From Smittia aterrima (lineage: Eukaryota; Arthropoda; Insecta; Diptera; Chironomidae): a stretch of 64,000 nucleotides of DNA. The position numbers and the translations under genes are program-made. Of this stretch, positions 1 to 12,708 are shown piece after piece. The notes beneath the pieces were generated by a model that saw only the letters and a list, made by a program, of their open reading frames with translations, made no database searches and was not told the DNA's origin. The stretch's first letter is position 1; the number at the start of each line of letters is the position of its first letter. The stretch is taken from positions 4,774,001-4,838,000 of the forward strand of contig CP093831.1 in assembly GCA_033063855.1 (NCBI GenBank), given 5' to 3'.

Positions 1-196
1 CATAATTAGAACCGTACAAAAGGATCAAAAGCAGTACAAAGGACTTAACCGTTTTATTCAAATCGCTTCAATTCTAATGAAGCGAAATTATTTTCAGTTC
101 CGAGCTTAACTAATTCGAAAGCTTTGGGTAAAAAAATTCTGGGAAAAATAGCAATTTTAAGTTAAGCAATGTCGTGTAGTTAATCAAACAGTAAAA

Positions 197-1519
197 ATGC
201 ACAAGTCCTCATCATTTAACAGCTTGCTTGGTGGTGATGGCCTTCAGAGTCGATGGAGACAGACAACCGGGACAAGTTTCATTCGAAGGAAAACAAAATT
301 TAGATTTCACTTTGTGTATCTCGTAGCATTGATTCTCCTTATTCTTGTCATCTACGTGAGTCTCCCGCAGTCCAAGAAAAACTTCTCAGGATCATACGCC
401 GAACCTGCGCTCCCACTTTGCGCGTCTCCAATCAGCTATAACGCAACATATCCACTGACGAGACCAATCGTGAATCCTCACAATCATCATACAATCTATC
501 GGATTGGAATCATTGCTGATCTCGACACCAACTCCAAGAGGAATAAAGCTCAAAGCAGCTACTCAAGCTTTTACAAGCGAGGTCATTTAACTGTTGGTCC
601 AACTCTCTCCACTTTTGAGTTCAAATGGGATGTGGAAGATTCCCACGAAATCGTGTCAGGATATGCCCTCAAAGGTAAGAAAATTTTAAAAAAATTGCGA
701 TCGATTGTGACGTATAACATAAGCTTGACAACAATTGTCAGCTGCTCAAATATTCCCTCGTAAATTTTTGATGACGATTATTTATCCATTCTAGGACGTG
801 GCATGGAACTTTCGGAATTAGTGACTTTTAATGGAAGATTGCTGACGTTTGATGATAGAACGGGTATTGTTTTCGAAGTCAATAACGATAACGTCTCACC
901 GTGGGTGATAATCACGGATGGAGATTCTATTTCTCCAAAAGGATTCAAGTCTGAGTGGGCTACTGTTAAGAATAATCAGTTGTTTGTCGGATCGATGGGT
1001 AAAGAATGGACCAACGCAGGAGGTGACTTTGAAAATAACAATCCAATGTTGGTGAAAGTAATCAACGTCAACGGAGAAGTGAAGACCTTGAATTGGGTGA
1101 AAAACTTCAAAGCCATACGAACTGCTTTGAATATTGAATGGCCTGGTTACCTCATTCACGAATCGGGGGCTTGGAGTGACTATCATAAAAAATGGTTCTT
1201 CCTACCGAGACGTTGTTCCCCACTGAAATACAACGAAACGTTGGATGAGAGTCGAGGATGTAACTATCTAATAACAGCCGACGAAATGTTTATAAACATT
1301 GAAACAATCAAAGTCGGCGAACTAAAACCAACGCGTGGCTTCTCCAGCTTTAAGTTCCTCCCTTCATCCCACGATAGTATTATCATCGCTCTGAAGACAG
1401 AAGAGCTAAACGGCTCGACAAGCACTTATGTCACAATTTTTGATGTCAGAGGAGTTGTGCTATTAGAAGATGAGAAGTTACAAACAGAATTCAAGTACGA
1501 AGGATTCGAATTCATTTAG
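197..1519 (+). CDS. CANT1: Calcium-activated nucleotidase (apyrase, CANT1 family)
   Basis: Two exons, 197-674 and 795-1519, joined in phase 1 (donor GTAAGA, acceptor TTCTAG), give 400 residues, close to the usual CANT1 length. The N-terminus is a type II anchor: a basic cytosolic stretch, then a hydrophobic helix at about residues 39-56. The luminal part opens with the family landmark YRIGIIADLD (101-110), followed by the beta-propeller segments GMELSELVTFNGRLLTFDDRTG, SEWATVKNNQLFVGS and PRRCS, and ends KYEGFEFI, typical of this family. Known members hydrolyse UDP/GDP and other nucleoside diphosphates with Ca2+ in ER/Golgi; secreted relatives serve as salivary apyrases in blood feeders. The retained anchor favours the Golgi type here. 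The ATG has an A-rich context; a five-codon ORF (169-183) lies just upstream. Confidence 0.93.
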
Positions 1520-2313
1520 ACAAAGCTTTAATTATTATTTCTATTGCGAAAAATTGCTTCAATTATCTCACAGCTCTTAGTTGTGATTGCAAATGTTTGT
1601 AAATTTTTATTAAGATGACATTGACAGTTTCAATTTGAAACAGGCGAGAAACCATTGAGAAATTATACTAAGCCATCGTTATAAGGAAGTGATACATTAT
1701 CAGAGTCTTAATAATTATTATTTCGTGTCTAGAAAATCTTTGTCCGTAAATCTATTGAATCGTAAATAAAAAAAAATATTGCCAAAAATCAACCTAAAGC
1801 GATTTCACTCAAGTGCTCTATTAACAGTCAAGGAATTTCTGAAACGACACGAAACGTGTTTAGCTGATGACGAAGAGAAAGCACGAGCACAAAAATCGAT
1901 AAAGATTAGCCGTTGTGTCTGATTGCTCCGAACTAATCGCATTGTCACGTGGACAAACTTCCTTTCAAAACAAAACAATTCGAAGCTTTGCACAATATTT
2001 TCATGTTTAGGATTTGTTCGTAAATTACGGGAATAAAAAAAGTCTGTACTTAGAGCTTTTAAAAACCCAATTTACTTCAAAGCTTTTTCAAATTGAAAAG
2101 CTCCACAATTATGAAAAGTTCCTTCAAAGGCTTCAAAGGAAAAGAGTTTACGCTCATGAATAATTTACAATGAAAACAGGAAGGAAAAAAAAGTTCAATG
2201 TCAGTGTTTTTGAGCTTGACGCAGGGGAAAGTTTCCCAAGCGTTCAGTTCTCGTTTGTTTTCGATAGTGTCCTGACGTATTCGCAGTGAAATGAAAATTC
2301 TAATAAAATTGAA
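1520..2313. other. Intergenic region CANT1 / TTC39
   Basis: No coding sequence is supported here. AATAAA at 1765-1770 is the likely CANT1 poly(A) signal. A near-perfect AT-rich palindrome (AGCTTTTTCAA / TTGAAAAGCT) lies at about 2082-2103, and the TTC39 promoter and 5' UTR must occupy the right end. Confidence 0.6.
1765..1770 (+). terminator. Poly(A) signal of the CANT1-like gene
   Basis: AATAAA about 245 nt after the stop codon, followed by an A run. It is the first canonical hexamer downstream of the gene. Confidence 0.5.
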
Positions 2314-4391
2314 ATGGAAAGCTGTGATGACCTGAACTTAGAATCGTTGAGTAACTGTGATTACATAAAGCATGGCTTTTGCATGTGGATAAATAATGAG
2401 ACAGTTAAAGCTATCGATTTTCTTGAAAAGAGAAAGGAAACTCTAAGTGTTGAGTATTCGTCAGTGCTTCTTCACTTTTTCAACGCGCTCATCTCTTTTG
2501 ATCGAAACAAGATTGCAAATGCATCGAATATCTTGCGTGAGTTTGAAAAGAAGTGCAGTCCAGATCAAGGCGGATGGTTTAAATCAATAAGAACAAAGCT
2601 TTTTGGCGAGCAACAAAACGATGTTTCGAAAAAATCAATTCTCGATGGGTTAGAACGTGAAATCATTCTCGCTGACACTTTGCTGTGTTCATCGATCTTA
2701 GTTGGCATCTCAGGCGATGTATCGAGTTATATTAAAGCAGCTCTTGTTCTACGCAAAGCATGGAAAGTTTATATTCAAGTGTTCAAGGAGATTCAAGAGC
2801 TTTGGCAACAATATTGCTCTGAAGGATCTGAAATGGAAATCGGTACTTTGATCAATTTTGTGTTCTCAAATTACGAAGAACGAGGATACGAATAATGATT
2901 CTCGTATTTTCTTTTCATAATTTGCGGACATGCCATTGTAAATGTTTATAACTCTAACGCTCTGTTTCAGGATCCCTCGATTTTTCCTCGTTTAACAACA
3001 ACAACAACCCGGAGCTTTCCAGCCCAACAAATTCTGAATGTTCAAATTGGACAGTGCCTTCATTAATAAATCATAATGTGCCACATCATTCTTCCGTCAT
3101 CACCAAATCATTCTCTACACTTTTCCCGCCACAAAAAGCTGCTCGCATAAGAAAGATCTCAAGGCACGTAGCGCTGATGAATTTCACTGTGAAAACGGAA
3201 GGAGATATGAGCGGAAGCGAGTTTAAAAAAGAATTAAATCGACTTCGTGGTGCAAGTACTTTCGGTTACGGGTTACTGCAAATTGCATTCTCTTTCATCC
3301 CTCCTCATCTCAAAGTCATCAACTTTCTCGGTTATAATGGCGACAGAGAAACGGGTCTCACATGTCTTCAAGAAGCCAAGAATTCTCAAGATTTCAGAAG
3401 CTTAATGGCCATCATTGCTTTGCTTTATTATTATCTCATCATCGTTCCATTTTTCTCGTTGGAAAACTCCGACTTGAGCACTGAAATCGACTTAGCAACT
3501 GCTATTTTGAACGAGAACGAAAGGTTTGATCAATCAGCGCTCTTCCTTTTCTTTTCTGGCCGACGACAACGTCTTAAGAAGAAGATTCAATTCTCCATCA
3601 TGCATTACGACGCAGCATTGCGAGTGACGAGTTTGCCAAGGGAGCTAAAGATGTTAGTCATGCACGAACTTGGTTTGTGTCTTCTCATTGAGTTAAACTT
3701 TCATGACGCGCAACATTATTTCAATGAACTGAAGTAAGAAAGCTTTTAAAATAATTGTAAAGACTCACGTTTGTTCATCCACAGAGTTTCAAAGTTCTCG
3801 AGGAGTTATTACATCTACTTGACATCAATTTGTCGCGGTGCTGCTGATGGTTTAGAAGGAAATGTGATCTCGCTCAAAGAAACACTTCAAAAAGTCATCG
3901 CCAACTCGTCGCAAAAAGATGGAATAATAGAAAGGTTTCTTCAAAATCGATGCAACTCAGCGTTACCTGACGAGGAACAAAACTCAACGTACTGGAAGCT
4001 TCTGTGTTATGAAATTATGTATTTATGGAACTTATTGGGCAGTTGCAGTTCAGCAAATTTATTGTCCATCATCGAGGATTGCACGACAGGAGAGATCTCT
4101 GAGCCAATTCTCGGTTTGTCGCAGTTTTTGATGGGAGCAGCTTTCGCTGTCTCACACGAATATGATAAAGCAATTGAGTGTTACAAAAACTGTGTCAACC
4201 TTTGCAATGAAAATCCATCCAAACTTCAACTCACACATATTCCGGCATACGCCAATTATGAGCTTGCCGTCATTTTGTCCAAGCGTTGTGATCCGGAATG
4301 GCAAATTTTTCTTCAAAATGCTCAGTCCTACAAAGCTTACGACTTTGAGCATCGATTGAAGCTGAAGATTCATAGTTTTAAAGGTTCATAA
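2314..4391 (+). CDS. TTC39: Tetratricopeptide repeat protein 39 family (TTC39)
   Basis: Exons 2314-2842, 2971-3733 and 3785-4391 join in phases 1 and 2 to encode 632 residues, within the TTC39A/B/C range. Recognisable family features are the N-terminal helical repeat with FFNALISFDR, the REIILADTLLCSSIL segment, the GSEMEIG junction, the STFGYGLLQIAFSFIPPHLKVINFLGYNGDRETGL core and C-terminal TPR-like helices (FLMGAAFAVSHEYDKAIECYKNCV). An Asn/Ser-rich linker starts exon 2. TTC39 proteins carry the DUF3808/IML2 TPR array; mammalian TTC39B affects HDL metabolism by promoting LXR turnover, but the insect role is not established. The assignment between A, B and C types is unresolved. A 15-codon upstream ORF (2291-2335) overlaps the start. 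The poly(A) signal begins 3 nt past the stop. Confidence 0.92.
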
Positions 4392-4393
4392 GC

Positions 4394-4399
4394 AATAAA
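4394..4399 (+). terminator. Poly(A) signal of TTC39-family gene
   Basis: AATAAA starts two bases after the TAA at 4389-4391, implying a 3' UTR of only a few tens of bases. Confidence 0.6.
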
Positions 4400-5167
4400 A
4401 AGTTCAAAGAAACAATTTAGTTTTATTTCTTTATTTCAGCTATTGTTCAATTATAAATTTACTCTGAGGCAAATTTCTCAAAACTTTGCTTAATCACAAA
4501 AGATTTGATCCTTTCAAACTGATTGTTAACAAAAATGTTTTCCTCATGGAATGCTGATCGACTGGCAAAGTTCATTTTTCTTAACATGACAACTGTTTCA
4601 TAAACTTTTCGAATACAAGGAAATAACAAAGAGGACAAACGAGTGATTGCAAAGCTTGGCAGCTTGAAGGGTGATTAAAGGATTCTAAGAAAACAAGCTT
4701 CTCATATGCAGTTTGATTTTACTTTTTTCGTTTTGATAGCTTCTTCTTGACTAGCACATCTTAACAACTAGATAAAGAGGGAGAAACAAATGAAGGTCGA
4801 TACATTTTCAATTCTCCTATCTACGATTTCCAGTGAAACGTCGACAACATAACATCATAAAAGCACCTTCTTGAATTTCTTATTAACAACATAAAGCGCC
4901 GAACAGCAAAAATAAATTTAATTATCATTTGGTTTCATTAGCGAATCTCCTTTCATTAACTTTTAATAAACACCAAAAATATTTAAAGTTCGGTAACGAG
5001 GCTTATTTGAATATCATAAAAGTCCGAAACAATTGCGCCTTTTCATCAATTACATTCTCGAATGAATCATCTCAATAATTTTGATCAAAGCGCGATTATA
5101 AATTTGACACATAGATTACGGAATAAAATACGTAAATTGAGTAACTGAGTTGCGGTGGCTGCGATAT
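4400..5167. other. Intergenic region between convergent TTC39 and USP32
   Basis: AT-rich sequence with no supported ORF. It holds the 3' ends of both flanking genes. I see no repeat or RNA gene. Confidence 0.6.
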
Positions 5168-8100
5168 TCACGATAACACGCACATTTTCTTCAAATCGTT
5201 GTCGCTTTCCTCGAGAAGCTCGTTTCCGTTTAGCATCGGTTGCTTGTCCTCCATTTTCGGAAGATATGGCAAGTAGTCGAGGTTTTGTCGCTCGTAGAAC
5301 AAAAGATAAGCTGAGCTGGGATCGATGCTTGGTTGTTGGGGGATTTCTCGACATGAAGAGTCGTTGAAGCAATACCAAGACTTGTTGTTTGCGTTTGACG
5401 CATAAGCGATGTAATGTCCACCATTGAGCATTCCTGAATGTGACTGTGATAGGAAAGAAAGACATTCAGACAAAGTGATCGCAATAGTTCAGTTAAGTTA
5501 ACTTACCACTACAGCATAAAGCTTGTATTTCAAGTCAAAGGGATCTGCATTTGGTTTAAGCTTGTGGTTGTTAAAATCATGAAAATCTCCGTCGACGATT
5601 GGAGTCTTTGTCAAACTAGTTGAAACTAATCGCTTCCGTCGACTTGGCTTTATGCTATGATGTGGATGACTTCGTGTTGGCGACTTTCCATCAACTTCAT
5701 CCTTTGTTTGTGCTTCAACGTTTTCCTGAATTATATCACAAACACGACTCTCACCGGGAGCTATCTCATTTTCCAGATCAAACTCAGTTATTTCATCGTT
5801 GCAATCGTGGTTTCGAATGTTTTTTGACTTTTGCTCAAGCAGTTCCTTATGTCGTAAGATTGTTTCTTGTGGAACGCTAGCTAAGTAAGGAGTTGGATCG
5901 AAATTGTCAAAGGGGAAATTGACGACTTTTTGTGACTTCACCCATTTGTTGTTCATAAAGTTGAAGCGCTTCAAGTGAACAATCTGTGGAATGTTTAAAT
6001 TAGTAAATATTTAGGATTCACCTAAACGTTGATGTCTCACCAAAATCGGCGGAAGTTTCCAAAGTTGAAGTTTCTTCGTCGCTGGCTGCTTTGACTTGCA
6101 ATGTGAGCAATAGTACGTTTGCTCTAGTTTCTCCTCCGAAGTGAATGCTCGTAGACAATGATCAAGGTCTACTGGTTCTGTTTGTTGCTGACGGCAAATT
6201 CCAAGTGAGCTGTGTTCCTTGAAAATTTTCTCTCGAATGCTTTGGTATCGAAGATGCAATGCAGACGTGTCTGTGGATTAAACTCAATAAAATCTTCATT
6301 CGATAATAAAATAATCACAAACTTACCCCAATCAATAGCAATGTACACGGAACTTGAAGTGATGACTGTGCTTAGACTCGTTGCGTCACGTACTGACAAG
6401 TTTGGCGTCGAGGAGTCTGAGAAGTAACGTTGCAAATAAGAATAAAATGATCCAAGATAATTCTCAGAGAATGTCTTACTTGAAGAACTGCATGAAGAAG
6501 ACGTGATAATTCCATGAAGGAACATATCTTCGTTAGAAGGAATTGTACATCCCCGACAGAATCTCGCCCACGGACAAAGAGCGCATACTTGTCCATTCTC
6601 TTTCACTGCTCTCAAAGTGAATGGATAATCGTAGCCTAAGCTATCATCGCAGTCTTCAGCATGATTTTGCGTTGATGAAGGCGGAAGTGGACTTAACAAT
6701 CTTGAAACTTGCACCCAAACGCTGCAATACAAGTTTTTGTTTTGTATGCCTTCGTGAAGTGGAATCAACAATGGAACCCCGAAGAGTGATGGCTTCGTTT
6801 TGTGATGCGATAGGAAATACGTGTCTTGGCGGGTAAACTTGCGATGAACGGCGATTAAATAATCAAACTGTCCTTCATAGTTAATGCAACGTTTATTATC
6901 TCGAGACGAAGATATTGAAATGTCATCATCGTCAAACTCAGACGCGTTCGTGCAGTTAGTGCATCCGTTGATCTTAACCTGCTGATTGACAGGGGCTAAG
7001 CTTGCTGGCAGATCATTTACAGATGATGACAGTAAGTTCGTTGTTGAGACTGTTTTCATGTTGTAAGCTCCAGTCGTTGCATCCATAAAAGTTCCCATTG
7101 GACTTGTTCCCATCATGTCGATTGAATGCTGTAACGATAAAGTCAAAATATTCTTCTAGAAAATTAAGTTGAAAACATTTTGTGTTACTTCGAATTCGGG
7201 ATCTGTTGGAAATACGTTATTTAATTAAAGCTATTCTTGAATTGCAAATAAAGTGACTACTTTAAAGATAAAAAGAATGTGAAGGTGATTAATGTAAACG
7301 GAAACGAGTAGAACCTTCACAAAAACTATACTTAACACTAATTCTATTCTAATCAAAAACTAAACTAATAAAAATCAAAAAATCGCAACCATACCTTGAA
7401 GCACAACAGATTCGAAGGCATGCAATTTCCAAAGCACCGGCTTACCTTCTCGCTTTGATCATTTTGATTCTTTTTGATATTTAATCCTGCATCTTCGTTC
7501 GATGAATTTGATGGTGTCGTGGACGTCGTAGTCAACTGTTGTTGGTCTGGTAATTTGAGGAAAGCTTTTGTTAAGGAGATTTCAATTGGCAATAATATTT
7601 GTGAAGAGAAGGAAAACAAAAAGATCAAGAAGATGGATAAGAACACAAATGTGATGATTAGTTTAAATGGACAAACCAAATAAATCTTTTTAATTGACTA
7701 GATTCAAAATGTTTTCAACTCACCTTGATTTCTTTGAATATCTTTAAGTCCTTTTTCAATATTTGCTATTTCCGATCCAGCTCGTGACCTCTCTTGTTCG
7801 TTCTTCGGCAGTTCATAGGCGAAAAGCGAGTGTGAGGTGTTTGGATTGATTTTTGTTTCATTCGCAAAAATACATTTGATTTGCGAGCCTTCGTGTTGAC
7901 ATAGAAGAATACTTTTCGGGTCAGCACCACTCATTGGCGATAGATGGTTCTTCAAGTCCCAATACTTGCATTCGCTGTTTAATCTAATTCCATATTTTAT
8001 TGGATCACTGCCGTCTAGCTTCGTGACTAGCACCTCACAATAGGTGTAGTTCTCGACGGGGAGTGGTAAACTCAAAAGTGAAAATGGATCGAATCTAACA

Positions 8101-11100
8101 CTCTCAGTTCCGCAAGTTTCACACGCAACTTTCGACTTCATTTGTCCGTAAAACAAGTCAACTATAACGCTTTTATTTCGTTGTAAAGTTGCTTCCCATG
8201 ATTCAGCGGCCACGACTTGGTCACTTCTTCCATTTGAGTCCTTCAACTCGATGTAAGGCTTCTCTGTTACTCGATTAAGATCTTCGTGAAGTGTGTCCAA
8301 TAACCAATCGAGCAACTCTTGTGAATCGTGTTGACCGCCTCCAGCGAATTGAGGCGCAAACTTACTAACACAAAATCTGAATTTGAGCGGAGCGATCGAA
8401 CGCGTTTGAGCTGAAAGTATTTCCTTCAAGAGTTCAGCATATCGAATTGCCAGATGTCCCTTTGTGCCCATCTTGTTGTTGATGTTTAACTCGAACAAAT
8501 GAAGGTTCTGTCGGAAATATTCAGTTAGAGGCTTCGTATTGAACATCACTTGAAGGGCGGAGTTAAGGAAACAAGTGTTGCCAAGGTTGTGAAGACCAGT
8601 AGCTCCAGGAGCATGAACGCTTGCTATCGATGCTATAGTTCCCCTTCGATCTTGACTTTGTGTATGGTTTTGTGAAATTGCACGAAGTTCTTCAGGCCAT
8701 GTCAAATCTTTGTTTCGTATCTCAAGAAGAACCTGGTCGTTGTCAAGAAAGTTGAGTTCTTCTAAAGTTAAAGGCTCGTCTTCGAGTAAGTATGGCACAT
8801 CACTGTTCTGTCCCATATGCCATAAACGAATCGTATCTTGCTTAAGCTTCAGTCGTGCACAAAGGAATTCTCCAACTTGTTTTACTGTTGCTAGTCTTGA
8901 AAATGCTGCTGTGTAGGCTAGATATTTCTTAGGAGTTTGCACTGAGTTGCTGCTGTTGGTTGACGAATAACTTGCATTAGCAAGTGCTCCATATCCACCA
9001 GAAATACTGTTCCAAGAGGAAGCTTGTGCCTGATTCGTTGTTGTGGTAGACATTGAGTTCGGTTGTGCTTGTTGGTGTCTCAGAATTCGAAGATTTAATG
9101 GATAAAGTTCCAATTCTTTTTCGTCCGTATTCGGTGGCTTGACAACTTGTCTAGGCAACGCTAAAGGGCCTCCGTACCATTGCGCAAGAGCTTTCCATAG
9201 AGCTTCAGGAATTAACTCGAAATCTCTATGCTGCACGAGCGGAATTTCACGTTTCAATTTGCCACCTTCGCCAGTTAATGTGGGGACTTGCTTATAGGCA
9301 TTCGCAGCTAAGAGACCCGAGTTGTCAATTGGACCAGGAATACTGCATTGCCTTCCCATTGAAATTCCACTGCTTCCACTTCCCAAGCTTGAAGAATCGG
9401 CGGTTTCTGTTTGATTAGACTCGGTTATATTGCTTGAAAAGCAACTTTCATCGCAAATTGCCTCGTCAGCGTTTTCAACTGTTCTCGTCATTGACTTGCA
9501 GTAGGTGCATGAAGACACTTGATTGCTGTTTTGCGTATACTGCAACCATTGCTGCCACCAATCGGTGGAAACTAAATACCAGAACTGACCAACTTCGTAG
9601 CCTCGACGAACTTCTCTTGAAAGCCATCCTTTAACGATTTGAAACTCAAGATGCTTGCACTGTGGACGGAGTCCAAACACGATATGGCAGACTTCGAATA
9701 GGAGATCCGAAAATGGTTGACTAACGTCGTTAACATTGCTCTGCACGCACCACATGAGAAAGTCTTCTTGTGACAAGGAGAATTCCTTTGTGTAAGCTTC
9801 TTTGTTGTCGCTCCACATTTTGTTTTTAATAACAAACTCATGTAAATCGTTCAGGGTCTGCTCGAAGGTAATGTTCTTATAAGCGTTTGTTATGCAGCAT
9901 TCTTTGGCCACCAAATGCATGATCTTGATCATCTGTTCAACTTTTGTGGAATTCAAAATTCCATCGCGGTCGTCATCGAATATTTTGAAGCAAAATTTCG
10001 TTCTTTCGACATCTGGGCCGCGACACGAACTGCTTACGCCACAGCAAAGTTCCTTGAAGTCAATGTGACCATCGCAATTTTCATCAAAAGCTGCGAAGAA
10101 GCCATTGAGTGCAGCTCGAGGCAGTGGCGGGCAAAGGAGTGGTGTCAATGACTCGATATCCAATTGACCAGTGAATGCATTCTGCTTAAGTAGCCAAAAC
10201 ACTTTCTCGAGTTCACAAATGTGCGACTCTTCAAGATGAGTTACACCAGCAAGGCTCTGATAGAACGTCGGCGTTTCGTGATCGGAACTTATATTCACAC
10301 ACGAATCTACTAAAAGCCATTTCGATAACACTGTAGCACTTTTATGTATTAGAATCCACGACCGGAATTGATCGAATGAAACTGACGATGATGTGCCGAA
10401 AAGCGATAAATAATTATAGTTCACATTATTGATGCTGGAACGCGCGGGCTCTGGCGATGCTGTATTGCTCTGATAAGTTGCTTCCGTTTGAAGTGCTTTG
10501 CAGAAATCATTCTTGATTATTAAAGTGCTAGAGTCGTTTGAATATAGTGTCCATAGAAACCTAAAAATAAAGAAAATGCGAAGAAAAAATATTCCAATTA
10601 ATTAAACTCTTCACTTAATGATGACGCAAGTTCAGAATGTGTGTTTAAGCGTTTGTTTGTATGTCAAATAATCTAAATCAGCCGAGCAAATCGCAAATTA
10701 TGTTACTTGTTTGAACCGTAAACAGAATTGTAGTTAAAAAAATTATTCTGCTCGTTGGACCAAATGCCGAGAATAGAGAATAGAGATCGGATAAGAAAAT
10801 TCGTTTTCTTGACTTTTGCCGCTGATAAGAACAAACGTAATTTGATAAAAAGTGTACGTTGAAACCTAACTTGATTGAATTTAATAAAAACTATTTCGCC
10901 CTACGATAGTTTTCTCGAAGAGAATCCGACTTGCATTTAATCTTTTAATCATTTGATTGAGTTATCAACGACTGCTCCTCGAAACGTTTCAAGCAGATTG
11001 GTGCGATAAATTCTGAATGATCGTCTTGTTGATTTCTCAATATAACTTGAGTCAATAGAAATATTCTGACTCATTCTTGCCATAAAGAAGCAGGCAAAAA

Positions 11101-12265
11101 AGAGTATTGAGAAATGGTTATCGGCAGCCAGAGGGAGAAAATGATATCGTCTGCTCTCTTTAGAGTGATTTGATAACGCGACGTTAACACAATATAAAGC
11201 TTCATTCTGATAAACGGTAAACAATGTTATTTAATTTCACAAGCTCACAAAAATAATAAGTTGAGGAATTATTTATTGCACGGCTTATCTTGGCAAGGTT
11301 GACTCTTCTGTGTGATCACATGCGAAATAAGACGCTTTTGATTAGAGATTAAAGTGTGTCCTCACCGAATTTTCTCATCTTGCGAACCTCGCGTGATGAG
11401 AACCAATGCAGAAATTAAATCCTTGATGCTTATGCCTTTGGTGGATCCACCACATGCTTGAAACAGCCAGTCTGCGATATTTGTTGGTGTTCCCTCGCAC
11501 AAAACTTCTTGCAGAAAGGCATTTTTACTTAAGAGACTTCCGTTTGTTCCCGCAGATCGCTTGAAAGCTTCTCTAATACGTCGTATTTCGGCTTCTGATA
11601 CTAGAAATAAAACAAAGAAGAAAAAATTTATGTGATGCTAATTGATGTTCTTTCACAATTAAGATCGATAAAGTAAACATGTCGGAGTTCTTCGAACAAT
11701 ACGAAGTAGATCCGTAAACATTTTTACTTCTTAGCCGACCCTAGTTTGCACTTGAGTTGTTCTTCATGATTCGCTAACAACACCTTAAACTAATTAAGGC
11801 AATTCATTCATTAATCGATTGAAAGCACTGAACTGAGTGAGCAGCAGAATATTTTGGATTACGATGCGAATTCCACTTCACTGCTGCCTTTTCAAAAGTT
11901 GACACATATTTTTCATGTAGAACTTTCGAATTGGGAGCTGATAGGTTTGGAAACACTTGTTTTTCTTTTACGTTTGATAATTTCTTCGCCTAAATTTGTT
12001 CATATGAGTGTGTGCGTGTGATTTGAACAACCAGAATCTCAGGCAATAAACAAAGCAAATCTTATCGATTTGGAACGATAGAAATCTATTGAGTTGAGGG
12101 ACTACTAAGGAAGTTTATGTTTAGAGGAGTATTATTGGAAATTCCTATGATTATTGCAGTATTTTGATTCACTTGCACAACAACAATTTGAGAATTTGTG
12201 TAATTACATCGTTTGACAGCCTCCTCATAAGATATTATCGATGGTTTAGAGCTATTTCCTCCCAT
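5168..12265 (-). CDS. USP32: Ubiquitin carboxyl-terminal hydrolase 32 (USP32)
   Basis: Eight exons on the minus strand: 12265-12208, 11600-11366, 10560-7724, 7546-7446, 7128-6327, 6270-6041, 5983-5507, 5443-5168; all phases agree, giving 1671 residues (human about 1600). The N-terminus MGGNSSKP...SYEEA matches the USP32 start and is a candidate N-myristoylation site. Then come an EF-hand region (loop DENCDGHIDFKE; a second loop DDDRDGILNSTK has Lys where Glu normally closes it), a DUSP domain (QFWYLVSTDWWQQWL), a ubiquitin-like segment, and the USP catalytic core split by long inserts: Cys box GLHNLGNTCFLNS with C761, EPVDLDHCLRAFT and CxxC zinc pair, IVHLKRF, and His box GMLNGGHYIAYA with H1590. 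It ends CVLS, a CaaX box. USP32 is a membrane-attached deubiquitinase of Golgi/endosomes linked to Rab7 and Ragulator. It is divergent from Rab8. Confidence 0.95.
10561..11365 (-). other. USP32 intron 2
   Basis: Intron of 805 nt between exons with GTGAGG donor and TTTTTAG acceptor. A 91-codon minus-strand ORF inside (10949-11224) resembles nothing I recognise and has no coding signature. No other feature seen. Confidence 0.6.
11601..12207 (-). other. USP32 intron 1
   Basis: 607-nt intron separating the 58-nt first coding exon (19 residues plus one base) from exon 2; donor GTAATT, acceptor TTTCTAG. Nothing else recognised. Confidence 0.6.
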
Positions 12266-12708
12266 TGTTCATTTTATTACACTTTTTACTATTTTTCACT
12301 TGCGTATTTCATTTTATTTTAACTTTTTTTCTCTTTATTAAATTTTCATTCTTTCTGAATTTGCTGAACTTAGTTGATTCAATGCTTTGCGAAGAACGAA
12401 GCCAAGACAAATTTTTTGGGGTTTATTCGTTAGTCAGGTTCGTCTTAAACTGAAGTAATTATGAAACTAAAGATGATTGAATTCTTTCGAAGTTTTCTAT
12501 CTAATCAGAAGAGGATGAATTATCATTCCTTTGTTGATAATAAATAAGTTTATTGATTTTCGTGGCTTCCTAATCTAGGAAGCATTGTGAAACGCTGAAT
12601 ACGAGGGGGACGTGATTTCATTACATTCAGCAACCCTACAACAATAAAATTATCAAAAATAGTTTTCGTGAAAAAAACCGGACTCTTCTTAGTTAAACTT
12701 CATCTAAT
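12266..12708. promoter_or_regulatory. Shared divergent promoter region of USP32 and Rab8
   Basis: Only 443 nt separate the ATGs of the head-to-head USP32 (minus) and Rab8 (plus) genes, so both promoters and 5' UTRs must lie here. The USP32 side is a long T-rich tract (12268-12360). I see no clear TATA box or initiator that I would assign. Confidence 0.55.
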
